A stretch of 64,000 nt of DNA from Achromobacter sp. Bel. Its GTDB lineage: Bacteria; Pseudomonadota; Gammaproteobacteria; Burkholderiales; Burkholderiaceae_B. Below are positions 8,907-16,331 of the stretch, piece after piece. Under the pieces are notes generated by a model. The model saw only the letters and a list, made by a program, of their open reading frames with translations, did no database searches and had not been told where the DNA came from. The stretch's first letter is position 1; every line of letters starts with the position of its first letter. The stretch lies in NCBI RefSeq assembly GCF_012928505.1, contig NZ_JABBJN010000001.1, positions 231,700 to 295,699 on the forward strand. Direction: 5' to 3'. Made by a program: the position numbers and the translations under genes.

Positions 8907-10378
8907 TGCGCGGTCTCCGCCTGCGTGGCCCGGGCCGGGGGAGGGGCTGCCACCCACTCGTCGCCGAACACCTCGGGTTCAGAGAATGCTTCCATATTGG
9001 CGTAGTACGTTTCCACGTCCTCGCGGTAGAACAGGCCGGCGATGCCTTGCGCCAGGCGCTTGGCGCCCTCGCTGATGGCGGGGATGTCGCCCGAGATCGT
9101 GCCTTGCGTCAGCGCGGCCGGGTACGAGAAGCAGTGCACGCGGTCCAGGCCCGGGCAGGCGCCCGGGACCTTTTCCTGCAATTCGAAGACGGCGCCCAGG
9201 TCGGGCGAGTCGTGCAGTTCCTGGTCTTCTTCGCCTGCGGGCGGGGTGAACCGGTCGCCCCAGTTGCGCACGTGGGGCGCCAGCGGCGCGAATTCGGGGC
9301 GCACGGTCCAGTCGATGCGAAAGCCCGTGGAAAAGATCAGGAAGTCCAGCACGAACAAGCCCTTGGGCGTGGTCACGTGGATCTCGTCGCCGACCATCGC
9401 CAGGGCCTGCACGCCACAGCCCAGGTTGAAGCGGGCGTTCGGATGCCGCGACACGCGCAAGGTGCTGCCGCGCGGGGGCGGCACCTGGGCGGCGTTGATG
9501 TAGTGGCGGATCTTCCACTTCCATTCGTCGGGCAAGGTCAGGTGGCCGTGGGTCAGGCCGGGGTTGCCCGCGCCTTTGCCCTTGTTCACGCGCGGAATGT
9601 CGTTGCGGCGGATCAGCAGATCGACGCTGGTGGCGCCGGCTTCCAGCGCCGTGCCTGCGCTGTCCATGGCGGATGCGCCTGCGCCCACGACGCCGACGCG
9701 CTTGCCGGCCAGCGTGGCGTAGTCCATCACGTCGGACGAATGCGCCCAACGGTCACGCGGCAATTGCTTTGCAAAGTCAGGCACGTACGCGCCGCCCAGA
9801 CCGTCGCGGCCGGTGGCCAGCACGACACGGCGGGCCAGCACCGTGCTGCGGCCAGCGGGGGATTCGATGTCCAGCTGCACCAGGCGGTCGGCGCGCGGTT
9901 GCACCGACAACACGCGGTGTTCGTTGCGCACGTCCAGGTTCAGCACGCGGCGATACCAGCGCAGGTAATCCATCCATTGCAGGCGCGGGATCTTATCCAG
10001 CGCTTCCCATTCCGCCGCGCCGAACTGCGCTTCGAACCAGGCGCGGAACGTCAGCGCCGGCAGGCCCAGCGCGGGGCCGGTCAGCTGCTTGGGCGAGCGC
10101 AGCGTTTCCATGCGCGCGGTGGTGGCCCAGGGGCCTTCATAGCCTTCGGGCGCCTGATCGAAGATGGGCGCGGTGATGCCCAGGTGCGTCAAGGATGCGG
10201 CGGCGGCCAATCCGGCCATTCCGCCGCCGATGACGACGACGTCCAGCACCGGCTGACCGTCAACCAGACGGGGCGCGACCCAGTTCTTGGCGGGAATTTC
10301 CAGCCAGGACAGGTCTTGCCGCAGACGCGCTTCAAGCGCATCCAAGCCTTGCGGCGGGGTGGCGACGGGCAGATTCAT
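8903..10378 (-). CDS. Flavin-dependent monooxygenase (FMO/Baeyer-Villiger-like NAD(P)/FAD oxidoreductase)
   Basis: 491 residues with two Rossmann motifs: the FAD-binding VVIGGGMAGLAAAASLTHLG near residue 50 and the NAD(P)-binding VGVVGAGASAMDSAGTALE near residue 225, plus an ATG-like segment (VVLATGRDG). This is the layout of class B flavin monooxygenases and lysine/ornithine hydroxylase relatives. The exact FxGxxxHxxxW(P/D) fingerprint of Baeyer-Villiger enzymes is not seen; the region reads LPRDRWAHSSDV, so the reaction (N-hydroxylation, Baeyer-Villiger or other oxygenation) stays open. It sits between the regulator and the transporter with 4-base overlaps on both sides, so it probably acts on the imported compound. 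Confidence 0.82.
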   Translation of the reverse strand: MNLPVATPPQGLDALEARLRQDLSWLEIPAKNWVAPRLVDGQPVLDVVVIGGGMAGLAAAASLTHLGITAPIFDQAPEGYEGPWATTARMETLRSPKQLTGPALGLPALTFRAWFEAQFGAAEWEALDKIPRLQWMDYLRWYRRVLNLDVRNEHRVLSVQPRADRLVQLDIESPAGRSTVLARRVVLATGRDGLGGAYVPDFAKQLPRDRWAHSSDVMDYATLAGKRVGVVGAGASAMDSAGTALEAGATSVDLLIRRNDIPRVNKGKGAGNPGLTHGHLTLPDEWKWKIRHYINAAQVPPPRGSTLRVSRHPNARFNLGCGVQALAMVGDEIHVTTPKGLFVLDFLIFSTGFRIDWTVRPEFAPLAPHVRNWGDRFTPPAGEEDQELHDSPDLGAVFELQEKVPGACPGLDRVHCFSYPAALTQGTISGDIPAISEGAKRLAQGIAGLFYREDVETYYANMEAFSEPEVFGDEWVAAPPPARATQAETAQ

Positions 10379-11352
10379 AGTGCGGGGGGTTCCATAACAG
10401 GGGCGTCATCACCGTAGATCGACTGCAACAGCGCCGAGTGCTCGCAGGCGTCGTGCAGCACAAAGCCGGGCAGCAGGGCGGCGGCGGCATCGGCCAGCGC
10501 GTCGGCCATGGCCTGGCAGGCCGGCGTCAGGGGTTGCGACTGCGGGGTGATGACCCCAAAGAAAAAGGGGATGTCCAGGTCGATAGGCCGGATCGCCACG
10601 CCCGGCATGGGGACGCCGTAAGCGGTGATCGGTTCCAGCACCGACACGCCCAGCCCGGCGCGCACGGCGGCCAGGGCGTTGACGGACGAATTGGTTTCGA
10701 TGGTGCCTGGTGCGTTGCCGTCGGGCGCCAGTGCGGCATCCAGCCGGCGGCGCAGGCGGTAGGGATTGGCCATGGTGATCAGGCGGCGTCCGGCCAAAGC
10801 CTTGACAGGCACGATGTCGCGGGCAGCCAGCGCATCGTCTTCCGGCAACGCGACCACACAGGGCGCCTGCCCGATCCAATGCACGTTCAACCCGCGATGC
10901 TCCAGCGGCAGGCTGGTCGCACCCAGTTGCGCGGCGCCGGTCAGCACCGCATGCACCACGCGTTCGGGGGATGCGCTGCGCACTTGGATGCGCGTGGCGC
11001 CGGTCTGGGATTCGATGCGCTTGAGCGCGTCAGGCAGCAGCCCGGCCGCCAGCGCAGACGTGGCGGCCAACAGTAGGGGTTTGGCTTGCCCACGGGCGAT
11101 TTCTTCGGCGCGGCCACGGATCTGCTGCAGGCTGGCCAACGCGCGTTCCACATCGTCATACAGCAGGAAGCCCTGCTCGGTGGGCGTGACCCGGGGGCCG
11201 CTCCGGCTGAACAGCGCATAGCCGATCTCGGCTTCCAGTTCTTGCAACAAGCGGCTGATGGCCGGCTGCGAACGCCCGAGCAAACGCCCGGCGGCGGTAA
11301 CGCTGCCTGTAGACATGACGGCCGCGAAGGCCTCGAGTTGACGTAATTCCAT
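10375..11352 (-). CDS. LysR-type transcriptional regulator, first gene of the oxygenase/ABC operon
   Basis: 325 residues: winged HTH at 1-60 (MELRQLEAFAAVMSTGSVTAAGRLLGRSQPAISRLLQELE) followed by a periplasmic-binding-protein-like effector domain (about 92-295). LysR genes are usually divergent from their targets; this one is the first gene of its own operon, overlapping the monooxygenase by ATGA (10375-10378), so it would be autoregulated together with its targets. An unusually long palindrome lies 62 bases upstream (11414-11460). The effector is probably the transported substrate or a product (inference). Confidence 0.9.
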   Translation of the reverse strand: MELRQLEAFAAVMSTGSVTAAGRLLGRSQPAISRLLQELEAEIGYALFSRSGPRVTPTEQGFLLYDDVERALASLQQIRGRAEEIARGQAKPLLLAATSALAAGLLPDALKRIESQTGATRIQVRSASPERVVHAVLTGAAQLGATSLPLEHRGLNVHWIGQAPCVVALPEDDALAARDIVPVKALAGRRLITMANPYRLRRRLDAALAPDGNAPGTIETNSSVNALAAVRAGLGVSVLEPITAYGVPMPGVAIRPIDLDIPFFFGVITPQSQPLTPACQAMADALADAAAALLPGFVLHDACEHSALLQSIYGDDAPVMEPPAL

Positions 11353-11413
11353 CTGTGTTGCTTTATGCTCAGGACGAATTCTTGCCCGGCAAGTATGCGC
11401 GCTGCAAATAGTT

Positions 11414-11460
11414 AAAAGGCATAAGTAAATTCCCTAATTGGGGATTTCCTTATGCCTTTT
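11414..11460. promoter_or_regulatory. Long imperfect palindrome upstream of the LysR-led operon
   Basis: Two 21-base arms (11414-11434 and 11440-11460) match at 19 of 21 positions around a 5-base spacer TAATT. The outer 12 bases, AAAAGGCATAAG / CTTATGCCTTTT, are perfect. It lies between divergent genes (regulator at 11352 minus, small gene at 11640 plus), where no terminator is needed, so an operator is the better reading; it is longer than a usual T-N11-A LysR box. A bidirectional terminator is the alternative. Confidence 0.5.
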
Positions 11461-11639
11461 CATTACTTCTAGTTATTTCAAGGGTTTAGGGGCTTCCGGG
11501 CTAAGCCCTGGGCCATGGACTTGCCCCAGCCAAAGTTGGAAATCCCGGCAGGAGGGGACCAGACCACGGGCAGGAGGCAACGGTAGCCAGGGTAGTCTCC
11601 CGTCCGATACCATGAACCACCCACAACCCCGGAGGCTTT

Positions 11640-11849
11640 ATGGATTGCTCTGTTGAAGGAAAGGTCGCTTTTACGGACGGCTATTCGTACCACTTCGCTA
11701 CCGTGGATGATGCCCTGGCGTTCGCCGCGTGCGTCAAAAGCTCGCAACAGCCTGACACGTGCGCGGCAACGCATGGCAGCACGCAAAAGGTCAAGCTGGA
11801 AGAGGTGAAGACGAAAGAGGAAGAGGACGAAGAAGAGCGGAACCGCTAG
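11640..11849 (+). CDS. Small hypothetical protein with acidic/charged tail
   Basis: 69 residues from an ATG preceded by GGAGG (11631-11635), a convincing ribosome-binding site although the spacer is short. The N-terminal part (MDCSVEGKVAFTDGYSYHFATVDDALAFAACVK) looks folded and has three cysteines in all; the last 20 residues are nearly all charged (EEVKTKEEEDEEERNR). There is no signal peptide and I recognise no family. It is transcribed convergently with the OmpA-family gene. Confidence 0.55.
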   Translation: MDCSVEGKVAFTDGYSYHFATVDDALAFAACVKSSQQPDTCAATHGSTQKVKLEEVKTKEEEDEEERNR

Positions 11850-11883
11850 GGTTCGCTTTGGTTATTTGACCTGGTTGGGTGGA

Positions 11884-11917
11884 AAAAGCCCGCCAGGGGC
11901 CCTGCGCAACGCAGGGC
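11884..11917 (-). terminator. Hairpins and T-run after the OmpA-family gene
   Basis: A perfect 8-bp stem GCCCTGCG/CGCAGGGC with loop CAA (11899-11917) overlaps the end of the OmpA-family stop codon. Reading on along the minus strand it is followed by GCCC-CTGGC-GGGC and TTTTT (about 11884-11900). This is consistent with intrinsic termination between convergent genes. Confidence 0.45.
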
Positions 11918-12519
11918 TAGCGCTTGGGCAACACGAACTCCACCCGCCGGTTTTGCGCGCGTCCTTTCGGATTGTCGGCGCCATTTGCCAGTGTGTTGGG
12001 CTGTACGGGCCGGGCATCGCCGTAGCCCTTGGCGGTTAAACGCGCCTTATCCACGCCGTGATTCGTCAGCCACTGCAATACGGCATTTGCCCGCTTTAAC
12101 GACAGCGTCTGGTTATACGACGCGGTGCCCTTGGAATCGGTATGGCCTTCAATGGCCACCCGGGCTGGGCCAGCCGGCGCCGCCTGGATTGCGTGCGCAA
12201 TATCCCGCAGGGCGGGTTCGGCAGCCGGGCGGATATTGGCTTTGTCGAAATCGAACAGCACGTCGCCCAGCATCGATACCGTGACGGCGTCCTTGTCCTG
12301 GCGCACGGATAAACCTTCGTGGCGGCTGGCCAGGTCATCGATCTGCGCAGACAAGTCAGAAACGCCGCCACCCGTGTCGGACGGAAACCCTTTCAGGTCC
12401 AATATCGTCGCGCGCAGGTCCAGCACTTCGGCTTTGTAGGGCGGCTCTTGCGCGTGGGCGCCGCTGGCCGCGAGCAGCAGCGCGGCGACGGCGGCCGAAA
12501 TGTTCCGGGCGGCGGTCAT
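11917..12519 (-). CDS. OmpA-family peptidoglycan-binding outer-membrane/periplasmic protein
   Basis: 200 residues: a Sec signal peptide (MTAARNISAAVAALLLAASGAHA), a short linker, and an OmpA C-terminal domain (about 90-200). The DAP-binding region is clear: LFDFDKANIRPAAEPALRDIA, then EGHTDSKGTASYNQTLSLKRA and GRAQNRRVEFVL, containing the conserved Asp and Arg. There is no lipobox cysteine at the cleavage site, so it is probably a soluble periplasmic or barrel-less OmpA-like protein. The upstream secreted protein gene ends 3 bases before this start, so the two form an operon and may act together at the envelope. Confidence 0.87.
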   Translation of the reverse strand: MTAARNISAAVAALLLAASGAHAQEPPYKAEVLDLRATILDLKGFPSDTGGGVSDLSAQIDDLASRHEGLSVRQDKDAVTVSMLGDVLFDFDKANIRPAAEPALRDIAHAIQAAPAGPARVAIEGHTDSKGTASYNQTLSLKRANAVLQWLTNHGVDKARLTAKGYGDARPVQPNTLANGADNPKGRAQNRRVEFVLPKR

Positions 12520-12522
12520 GGG

Positions 12523-13020
12523 CTATCGGTCGGTGATCTTGATGGCATCGAAGGTTTCGACACCCGGTATCGTCAAGGACACTTCCGTAATATCTTTAGG
12601 CGGCGCGGGGAATTTGCCCTGCCAGGCGCCGGCGATGGGGGCGTCTTTGGAGGTCTTGAGCACCAGTTTGGGATTGGTCAGCGGCTTGTCGTTGCTGTCT
12701 TTCAGCAACAGGTGCTTTTTATTGCCGGCGATGACGTAGAAGCTGTCTTCGTAATCGTTTTGGGTGATCTGCGAATAGACCATCTCGGTCTTGCCGGGCA
12801 CGATGGGTTTGAACCGGACTTTAAGGGTCAGGATATCGCCGCTGCGCACAGCTTCGACGACCTGGCCTTCGGCACTGCCGGTCTCGGTCAGACCCGTCGC
12901 TAACGGTTTGGCGGCCGTCGTATCGGCCGCGGCCTGGGCGTGGGCCGGATGGCCGAAAGGGGCTAGCGTCAGCATGGCGCCCAGCGCACAGGCCGCTACT
13001 GCGGGTCTGATCAAATTCAC
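12523..13020 (-). CDS. Secreted hypothetical protein, partner of the OmpA-family gene
   Basis: I place the start at a GTG at 13020 because AAGGAG stands 8 bases upstream and a proper signal peptide follows directly (NLIRPAVAACALGAMLTLAPFGHPAHA); the ATG at 13146 would add an unlikely hydrophilic leader. The roughly 140-residue mature protein is mostly beta-like, with repeats of short charged strands (DILTLKVRFKPI, TEMVYSQITQNDYEDSFYVIAGNKKHLLL). No cysteine in the mature part. I recognise no named domain. It is co-transcribed with the OmpA-family gene. Confidence 0.7.
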   Translation of the reverse strand: MNLIRPAVAACALGAMLTLAPFGHPAHAQAAADTTAAKPLATGLTETGSAEGQVVEAVRSGDILTLKVRFKPIVPGKTEMVYSQITQNDYEDSFYVIAGNKKHLLLKDSNDKPLTNPKLVLKTSKDAPIAGAWQGKFPAPPKDITEVSLTIPGVETFDAIKITDR

Positions 13021-13290
13021 GATAAGTCTCCTTGATTCGCCCGGTCTAATCCAATGGGCGATGGTCGGCTTTCGTGTCGCATATTTCAATGCGATTATTT
13101 TCCAAATCGTTACCGTGCTAAGCGATACGCGGCCGCCATTCGGCAATCGCGCTCAGGAAGGAAGTGCAGGGTCTTTGGCCCGTATAAAGGGCGCAGATCG
13201 CCACCGGCGAAAGAAACAAGTGGTTGTATTCTTTCGCCGTATTGCCGCCGTATTGCCGCAGTGCGGCTGATTATCTGTGGCTATCGGCCA
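13021..13290. other. Intergenic region with a short tandem repeat
   Basis: About 270 bases upstream of the secreted-protein gene, presumably carrying its promoter. The only structure seen is a tandem duplication of CGCCGTATTGC (13235-13245 and 13246-13256). No supported gene. Confidence 0.35.
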
Positions 13291-13500
13291 TCAACCGCCG
13301 CGATGGCCGCCGTGATAGCGTGGCGCGGACAAATTCCGCGGGCTGTCCTTGTGCTGGGTATTAGCCAGCGCCTTGCGCCGGGCCTCTTCTTGCAAGTGGT
13401 CCGCTTTGGCGCGGTCTTTCTCTGCGTGCGGGGACGCCGCCGCGTCGGGTGCGGACGGTGCGGCAGGCGAGTGGGAAGAGCGGGGAGTGTGGAACGTCAT
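13291..13500 (-). CDS. Possible small disordered protein
   Basis: 69 residues, rich in Ala, Pro, Ser, His and charged residues (MTFHTPRSSHSPAAPSAPDAAASPHAEK), ending in HGGHRGG; likely disordered apart from a short helix around DHLQEEARRKALANTQ. AAAAGG lies about 8 bases before the ATG, which gives some support. There is no family resemblance and the opposite strand is also open, so coding status is uncertain. Confidence 0.35.
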   Translation of the reverse strand: MTFHTPRSSHSPAAPSAPDAAASPHAEKDRAKADHLQEEARRKALANTQHKDSPRNLSAPRYHGGHRGG

Positions 13501-13725
13501 GGTGCGTACCTTTTCAGGCGACGCGGCATATGCCGTCCAACCACGTTACGCCCGGCTTGTCGCGGATTCCAGCGGTCAATTGCAACAACTGCATGCCGCA
13601 CGGGGCTCTCGGGTTTGAAGTAGGCCGGTTAGACTGGCAGGCGCTTGCGCGTGGTTTTTCCACGCGCCCGCCCGGCGACGATGTCCGCGGTGGGCTTGCC
13701 AACCATAATCGGGGGATCCGGATCC

Positions 13726-14130
13726 ATGAAAATAAGAAAACTCATCGAAGAACGACGCCAAGGCGAACGTGCCGCGGTCAGCGAACGCGCCGATCCTTCG
13801 GATGCCGATTTGCTTGCCGCGCTGGACCGCCTGGATGGCGCCGAATTCAGCTCCACCGCGTTCGTGACGGAAGATGAAACCGTCATGGCAGTGGGCGGTG
13901 GCGGCGACGGGGGATACGTGGTGTCCATCACGCTGGATGACGATGCGCGCATTTATACGCTGGTTGACCGGTCCAAATCCGAAGACCACGACCAGGACGT
14001 GGTGGTGGGCGGCCAGTCCGGCAGCTATCAGCAGTATCAGTGCGTGTGCCGCGAACTGGCCAAGGCGGCCATCCTGCACTTCCAGCAGCAGGGCGCGCCG
14101 TCGCCCGACCTGCAATGGGTCAGCGAATAG
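13726..14130 (+). CDS. Imm1-like immunity protein candidate
   Basis: 134 residues starting MKIRKLIEERRQGE; the frame is open from 13645 but this ATG gives the compact protein. The order of features resembles the Imm1 immunity family: a glycine-rich strand (MAVGGGGDGGYVVSI), a strand ending in the VVVGGQSGSY turn, a helix containing RELAKAAILHFQQQG, and a terminal SPDLQWV. Imm1 proteins neutralise polymorphic-toxin domains. No toxin gene, RHS/CDI protein or type VI component is visible next to it, so it would be an orphan. The assignment rests on pattern similarity only. Confidence 0.45.
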   Translation: MKIRKLIEERRQGERAAVSERADPSDADLLAALDRLDGAEFSSTAFVTEDETVMAVGGGGDGGYVVSITLDDDARIYTLVDRSKSEDHDQDVVVGGQSGSYQQYQCVCRELAKAAILHFQQQGAPSPDLQWVSE

Positions 14131-14148
14131 GCGCGGCCAGCTCTCGGA

Positions 14149-15114
14149 TCACACCACCCGGGTCAGCACCTTTTCATCCCGGAACCAGCCGTCCAAGTTC
14201 GCCACCATCAGGTCGGCCATGGCGCGGCGGGTTTCGTGCGTGCCGCTGGCGATATGCGGCAGCAACACCACATTGTCCATCGCGTTCAGCGCGGCCGGCG
14301 TGGCCGGTTCGTGTTCGAACACGTCCAGGCCCGCACCGGCGATGCGCTTGGCCTGCAAGGCGCTGACCAGCGCGGCTTCGTCCACGACCGTGCCGCGCGC
14401 GATGTTGATCAGCCAGCCCTGGGGGCCCAGCGCATCCAGCACTTGCGCGTTCACCATGTGGCGCGTCGCGTTGCCGCCCGGCACTGCCAGCACCAGGAAA
14501 TCGCAGGCGGCGGCCAGCGACGTGATATCGGGGCAATAGCGGTAGCCGGCGGGCGCATCGGCGCGCGGTTTGCGGCTGGTATAAAGGATTTCCATGTCGA
14601 AGGCAGCGGCGCGGCGCGCGATCTGCAAGCCGATATTGCCCAGCCCGGCAATACCGCAGCGCTTGCCGGTCATGCGCGTGCCCAGCGGGAAACCTTCATT
14701 CGGCCAGCGTCCGGCGCGCACGAAGCGGTCGGCTTGCGCGATGCGGCGCGGCGCGGCCAGCATCAACGCCAATGCCGTGTCGGCCACGCACGCGTCCAGA
14801 ACGCCGGGCGTGTTGGTGACGACCACGCCGCGTTCCTGCGCAGCCGCCAGGTCAATGGTGTCGTAACCCACTCCAAAACTGAAAATGCCTTCCAGCGCAG
14901 GCAGCGCGCCGATGAGTTCGCGGGTGGCGCCGAAACGGCCGCTCGTCGCGATGCCGCGGATGGACGGTCCGTGTTCATGGAGCAGCGCGGCGGGATCGGC
15001 AGATTCCCATAAGCGATGGACGTGGTAGCGGGACGCCAGGTCGGCCACTAGTTCGGGCAGCAGGGGGCCCACCATCAGTAAATGGGCGGCGGAAGCGGGT
15101 AGGGGATCTGTCAT
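14149..15114 (-). CDS. D-isomer-specific 2-hydroxyacid dehydrogenase (glyoxylate/hydroxypyruvate reductase-like)
   Basis: 321 residues from ATG 15114; the frame is open much further upstream (to 16308) but that part is the shadow of the Bug-receptor gene. The NAD(P) fingerprint GLGNIGLQIARRAAAFDMEILYTSR lies near residues 155-180. The catalytic Arg is in INIARGTVVDE, the Glu follows in the same family block, and the His is in LLPHIASGTHE. The length is normal for GhrB-like enzymes. It reduces a 2-keto acid or oxidises a 2-hydroxy acid. It sits 44 bases after the Bug receptor, so the pair probably takes up and metabolises the same organic acid under the divergent LysR regulator. Confidence 0.88.
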   Translation of the reverse strand: MTDPLPASAAHLLMVGPLLPELVADLASRYHVHRLWESADPAALLHEHGPSIRGIATSGRFGATRELIGALPALEGIFSFGVGYDTIDLAAAQERGVVVTNTPGVLDACVADTALALMLAAPRRIAQADRFVRAGRWPNEGFPLGTRMTGKRCGIAGLGNIGLQIARRAAAFDMEILYTSRKPRADAPAGYRYCPDITSLAAACDFLVLAVPGGNATRHMVNAQVLDALGPQGWLINIARGTVVDEAALVSALQAKRIAGAGLDVFEHEPATPAALNAMDNVVLLPHIASGTHETRRAMADLMVANLDGWFRDEKVLTRVV

Positions 15115-15158
15115 GGATACGGCTTTAAAAATGGCCCGGTGACCGGGCCGCGTGGAGG

Positions 15159-16154
15159 TCAGTTCGTCTGGATGTTGCGGGTCTTGATGATCTGCCCGTA
15201 GCGGGCGCGTTCGCTGGCGGCCAGCTCCTGCAGCTGCTGCGGGGTGGAACCGTGCGCCACCGCGCCCTGGGACTCCAGCTTGGCCTTCATGGCGGGGTCG
15301 GCGGCGATATCGCGGATTGCCTGCGACAGCTTGTCGATGACGGCAGGCGGCGTGCCGGCGGGCGCCAGCACGGCGGTCCAGGAGCCGGATTGCGCGTTCT
15401 TCACGCCGGCCTCGTCGATCGTCGGCACCTCCGGCATGGCGGGCGAACGCGCGGCCCCGGTCACCGCCAGCGCGCGCAGCTTGCCGCCGGTCACGTAGGG
15501 CATGGTCTCCAGGACCGAGGCGAACAGCATGTCCACCCGGCCCGCCATCAGGTCCGTCATGGCCGGACCGCCGCCCTTGTAAGGCACATGCATCAGGTCC
15601 ACGCCCGTGGCTTGCTGGAAGATCTCGGCGGACAGGTGCGGCGCGCCGCCGGTGCCGGAACTGGCAAATGTGTGTTTGCCGGGTTCCGTGCGCGCCAGCG
15701 TCACCAGTTCGCCCACGTTCTTGGCCGGAAGGCTGGTGGGCACGACCAATACGAAGGGCAGGTCCGAAAACAGCGAGACGGGCGCGAAGGCGGTGGCGGG
15801 ATCCGAGTGCAGTTTGTAGATCCACGGATTGATGGCCAGCATGCCGGAATTGGCGAACAGCAGCGTATAGCCGTCGGCCGGCGACCGGGCCACCAGATCG
15901 GCGGCGATCTGCCCGCCCGCGCCCGGGCGGTTGTCCACCACGACGGAAGACGCCAGCTTGTCGCCCAGGGCCGCGGCTAACAGGCGGGCCGAGATGTCGG
16001 TGCCGCCGCCCGGTGAAAACGGGACGATCAGGTTGATTGGGCGCTCCGGATACCCGGCGGCGTTGGCGTTCCAGGGCAACGCGGCGGTGGCGGCCAGGGC
16101 CAACGCCGCGGCGATGAGCCGGACGCGTTGTCGGGCGATGGGGGTTGTCTCCAT
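15159..16154 (-). CDS. Bug-family (TctC-like) periplasmic solute receptor
   Basis: 331 residues with a signal peptide (ALALAATAALPWNANA) and the Bug hallmarks: YPERPINLIVPFSPGGGTDISARLL, VVDNRPGAGGQIAADLVARSPADGYTLLF and HLSAEIFQQATGVDLMHVPYKGGGPAMTDLM. These receptors feed tripartite tricarboxylate transporters or act alone as sensors; they bind carboxylates and amides. No TctA/TctB membrane genes are nearby, which is the usual situation in Bordetella and Achromobacter. First gene of a probable two-gene operon with the 2-hydroxyacid dehydrogenase. Confidence 0.93.
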   Translation of the reverse strand: METTPIARQRVRLIAAALALAATAALPWNANAAGYPERPINLIVPFSPGGGTDISARLLAAALGDKLASSVVVDNRPGAGGQIAADLVARSPADGYTLLFANSGMLAINPWIYKLHSDPATAFAPVSLFSDLPFVLVVPTSLPAKNVGELVTLARTEPGKHTFASSGTGGAPHLSAEIFQQATGVDLMHVPYKGGGPAMTDLMAGRVDMLFASVLETMPYVTGGKLRALAVTGAARSPAMPEVPTIDEAGVKNAQSGSWTAVLAPAGTPPAVIDKLSQAIRDIAADPAMKAKLESQGAVAHGSTPQQLQELAASERARYGQIIKTRNIQTN

Positions 16155-16282
16155 GTCTCTCTTCTCTTTTTAGGCGTGGGGGCGGCATCTGCCGCGGATG
16201 AAACGTGCTGCGAAAGGCTCCTTTTGATCCTGCGGGCCGGCTTGGCGGCCTTGTCGCCGAGTATAGAAACGGCTGTCGATAG

Positions 16283-16299
16283 ATAGCCGTTCGAGCTAT
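16283..16299. promoter_or_regulatory. Candidate LysR operator in the divergent promoter
   Basis: The inverted repeat ATAGC-N7-GCTAT lies between the divergent Bug receptor (16154, minus) and LysR gene (16332, plus), 33 bases before the latter. A second small palindrome, TCAATTC-AA-GAATTGA, follows at about 16312-16327 and would overlap the regulator's translation start region. Typical arrangement of a LysR recognition site plus an autoregulatory site. Confidence 0.45.
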
Positions 16300-16331
16300 A
16301 AATAGCATTGATCAATTCAAGAATTGAATCG

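Noticed and set aside
8906..10417. 503-codon plus-strand open frame
   Set aside because: Antisense to the flavin monooxygenase, with low-complexity His/Gly/Arg-rich sequence.
11438..11656. 72-codon plus-strand frame overlapping the palindrome
   Set aside because: No ribosome-binding site, no domain-like sequence, and it overlaps the better-supported small gene.
14149..16308. A 719-codon frame that could be read as a fusion protein
   Set aside because: Only the last 321 codons are dehydrogenase; the upstream part is a shadow of the Bug-receptor gene in another frame.
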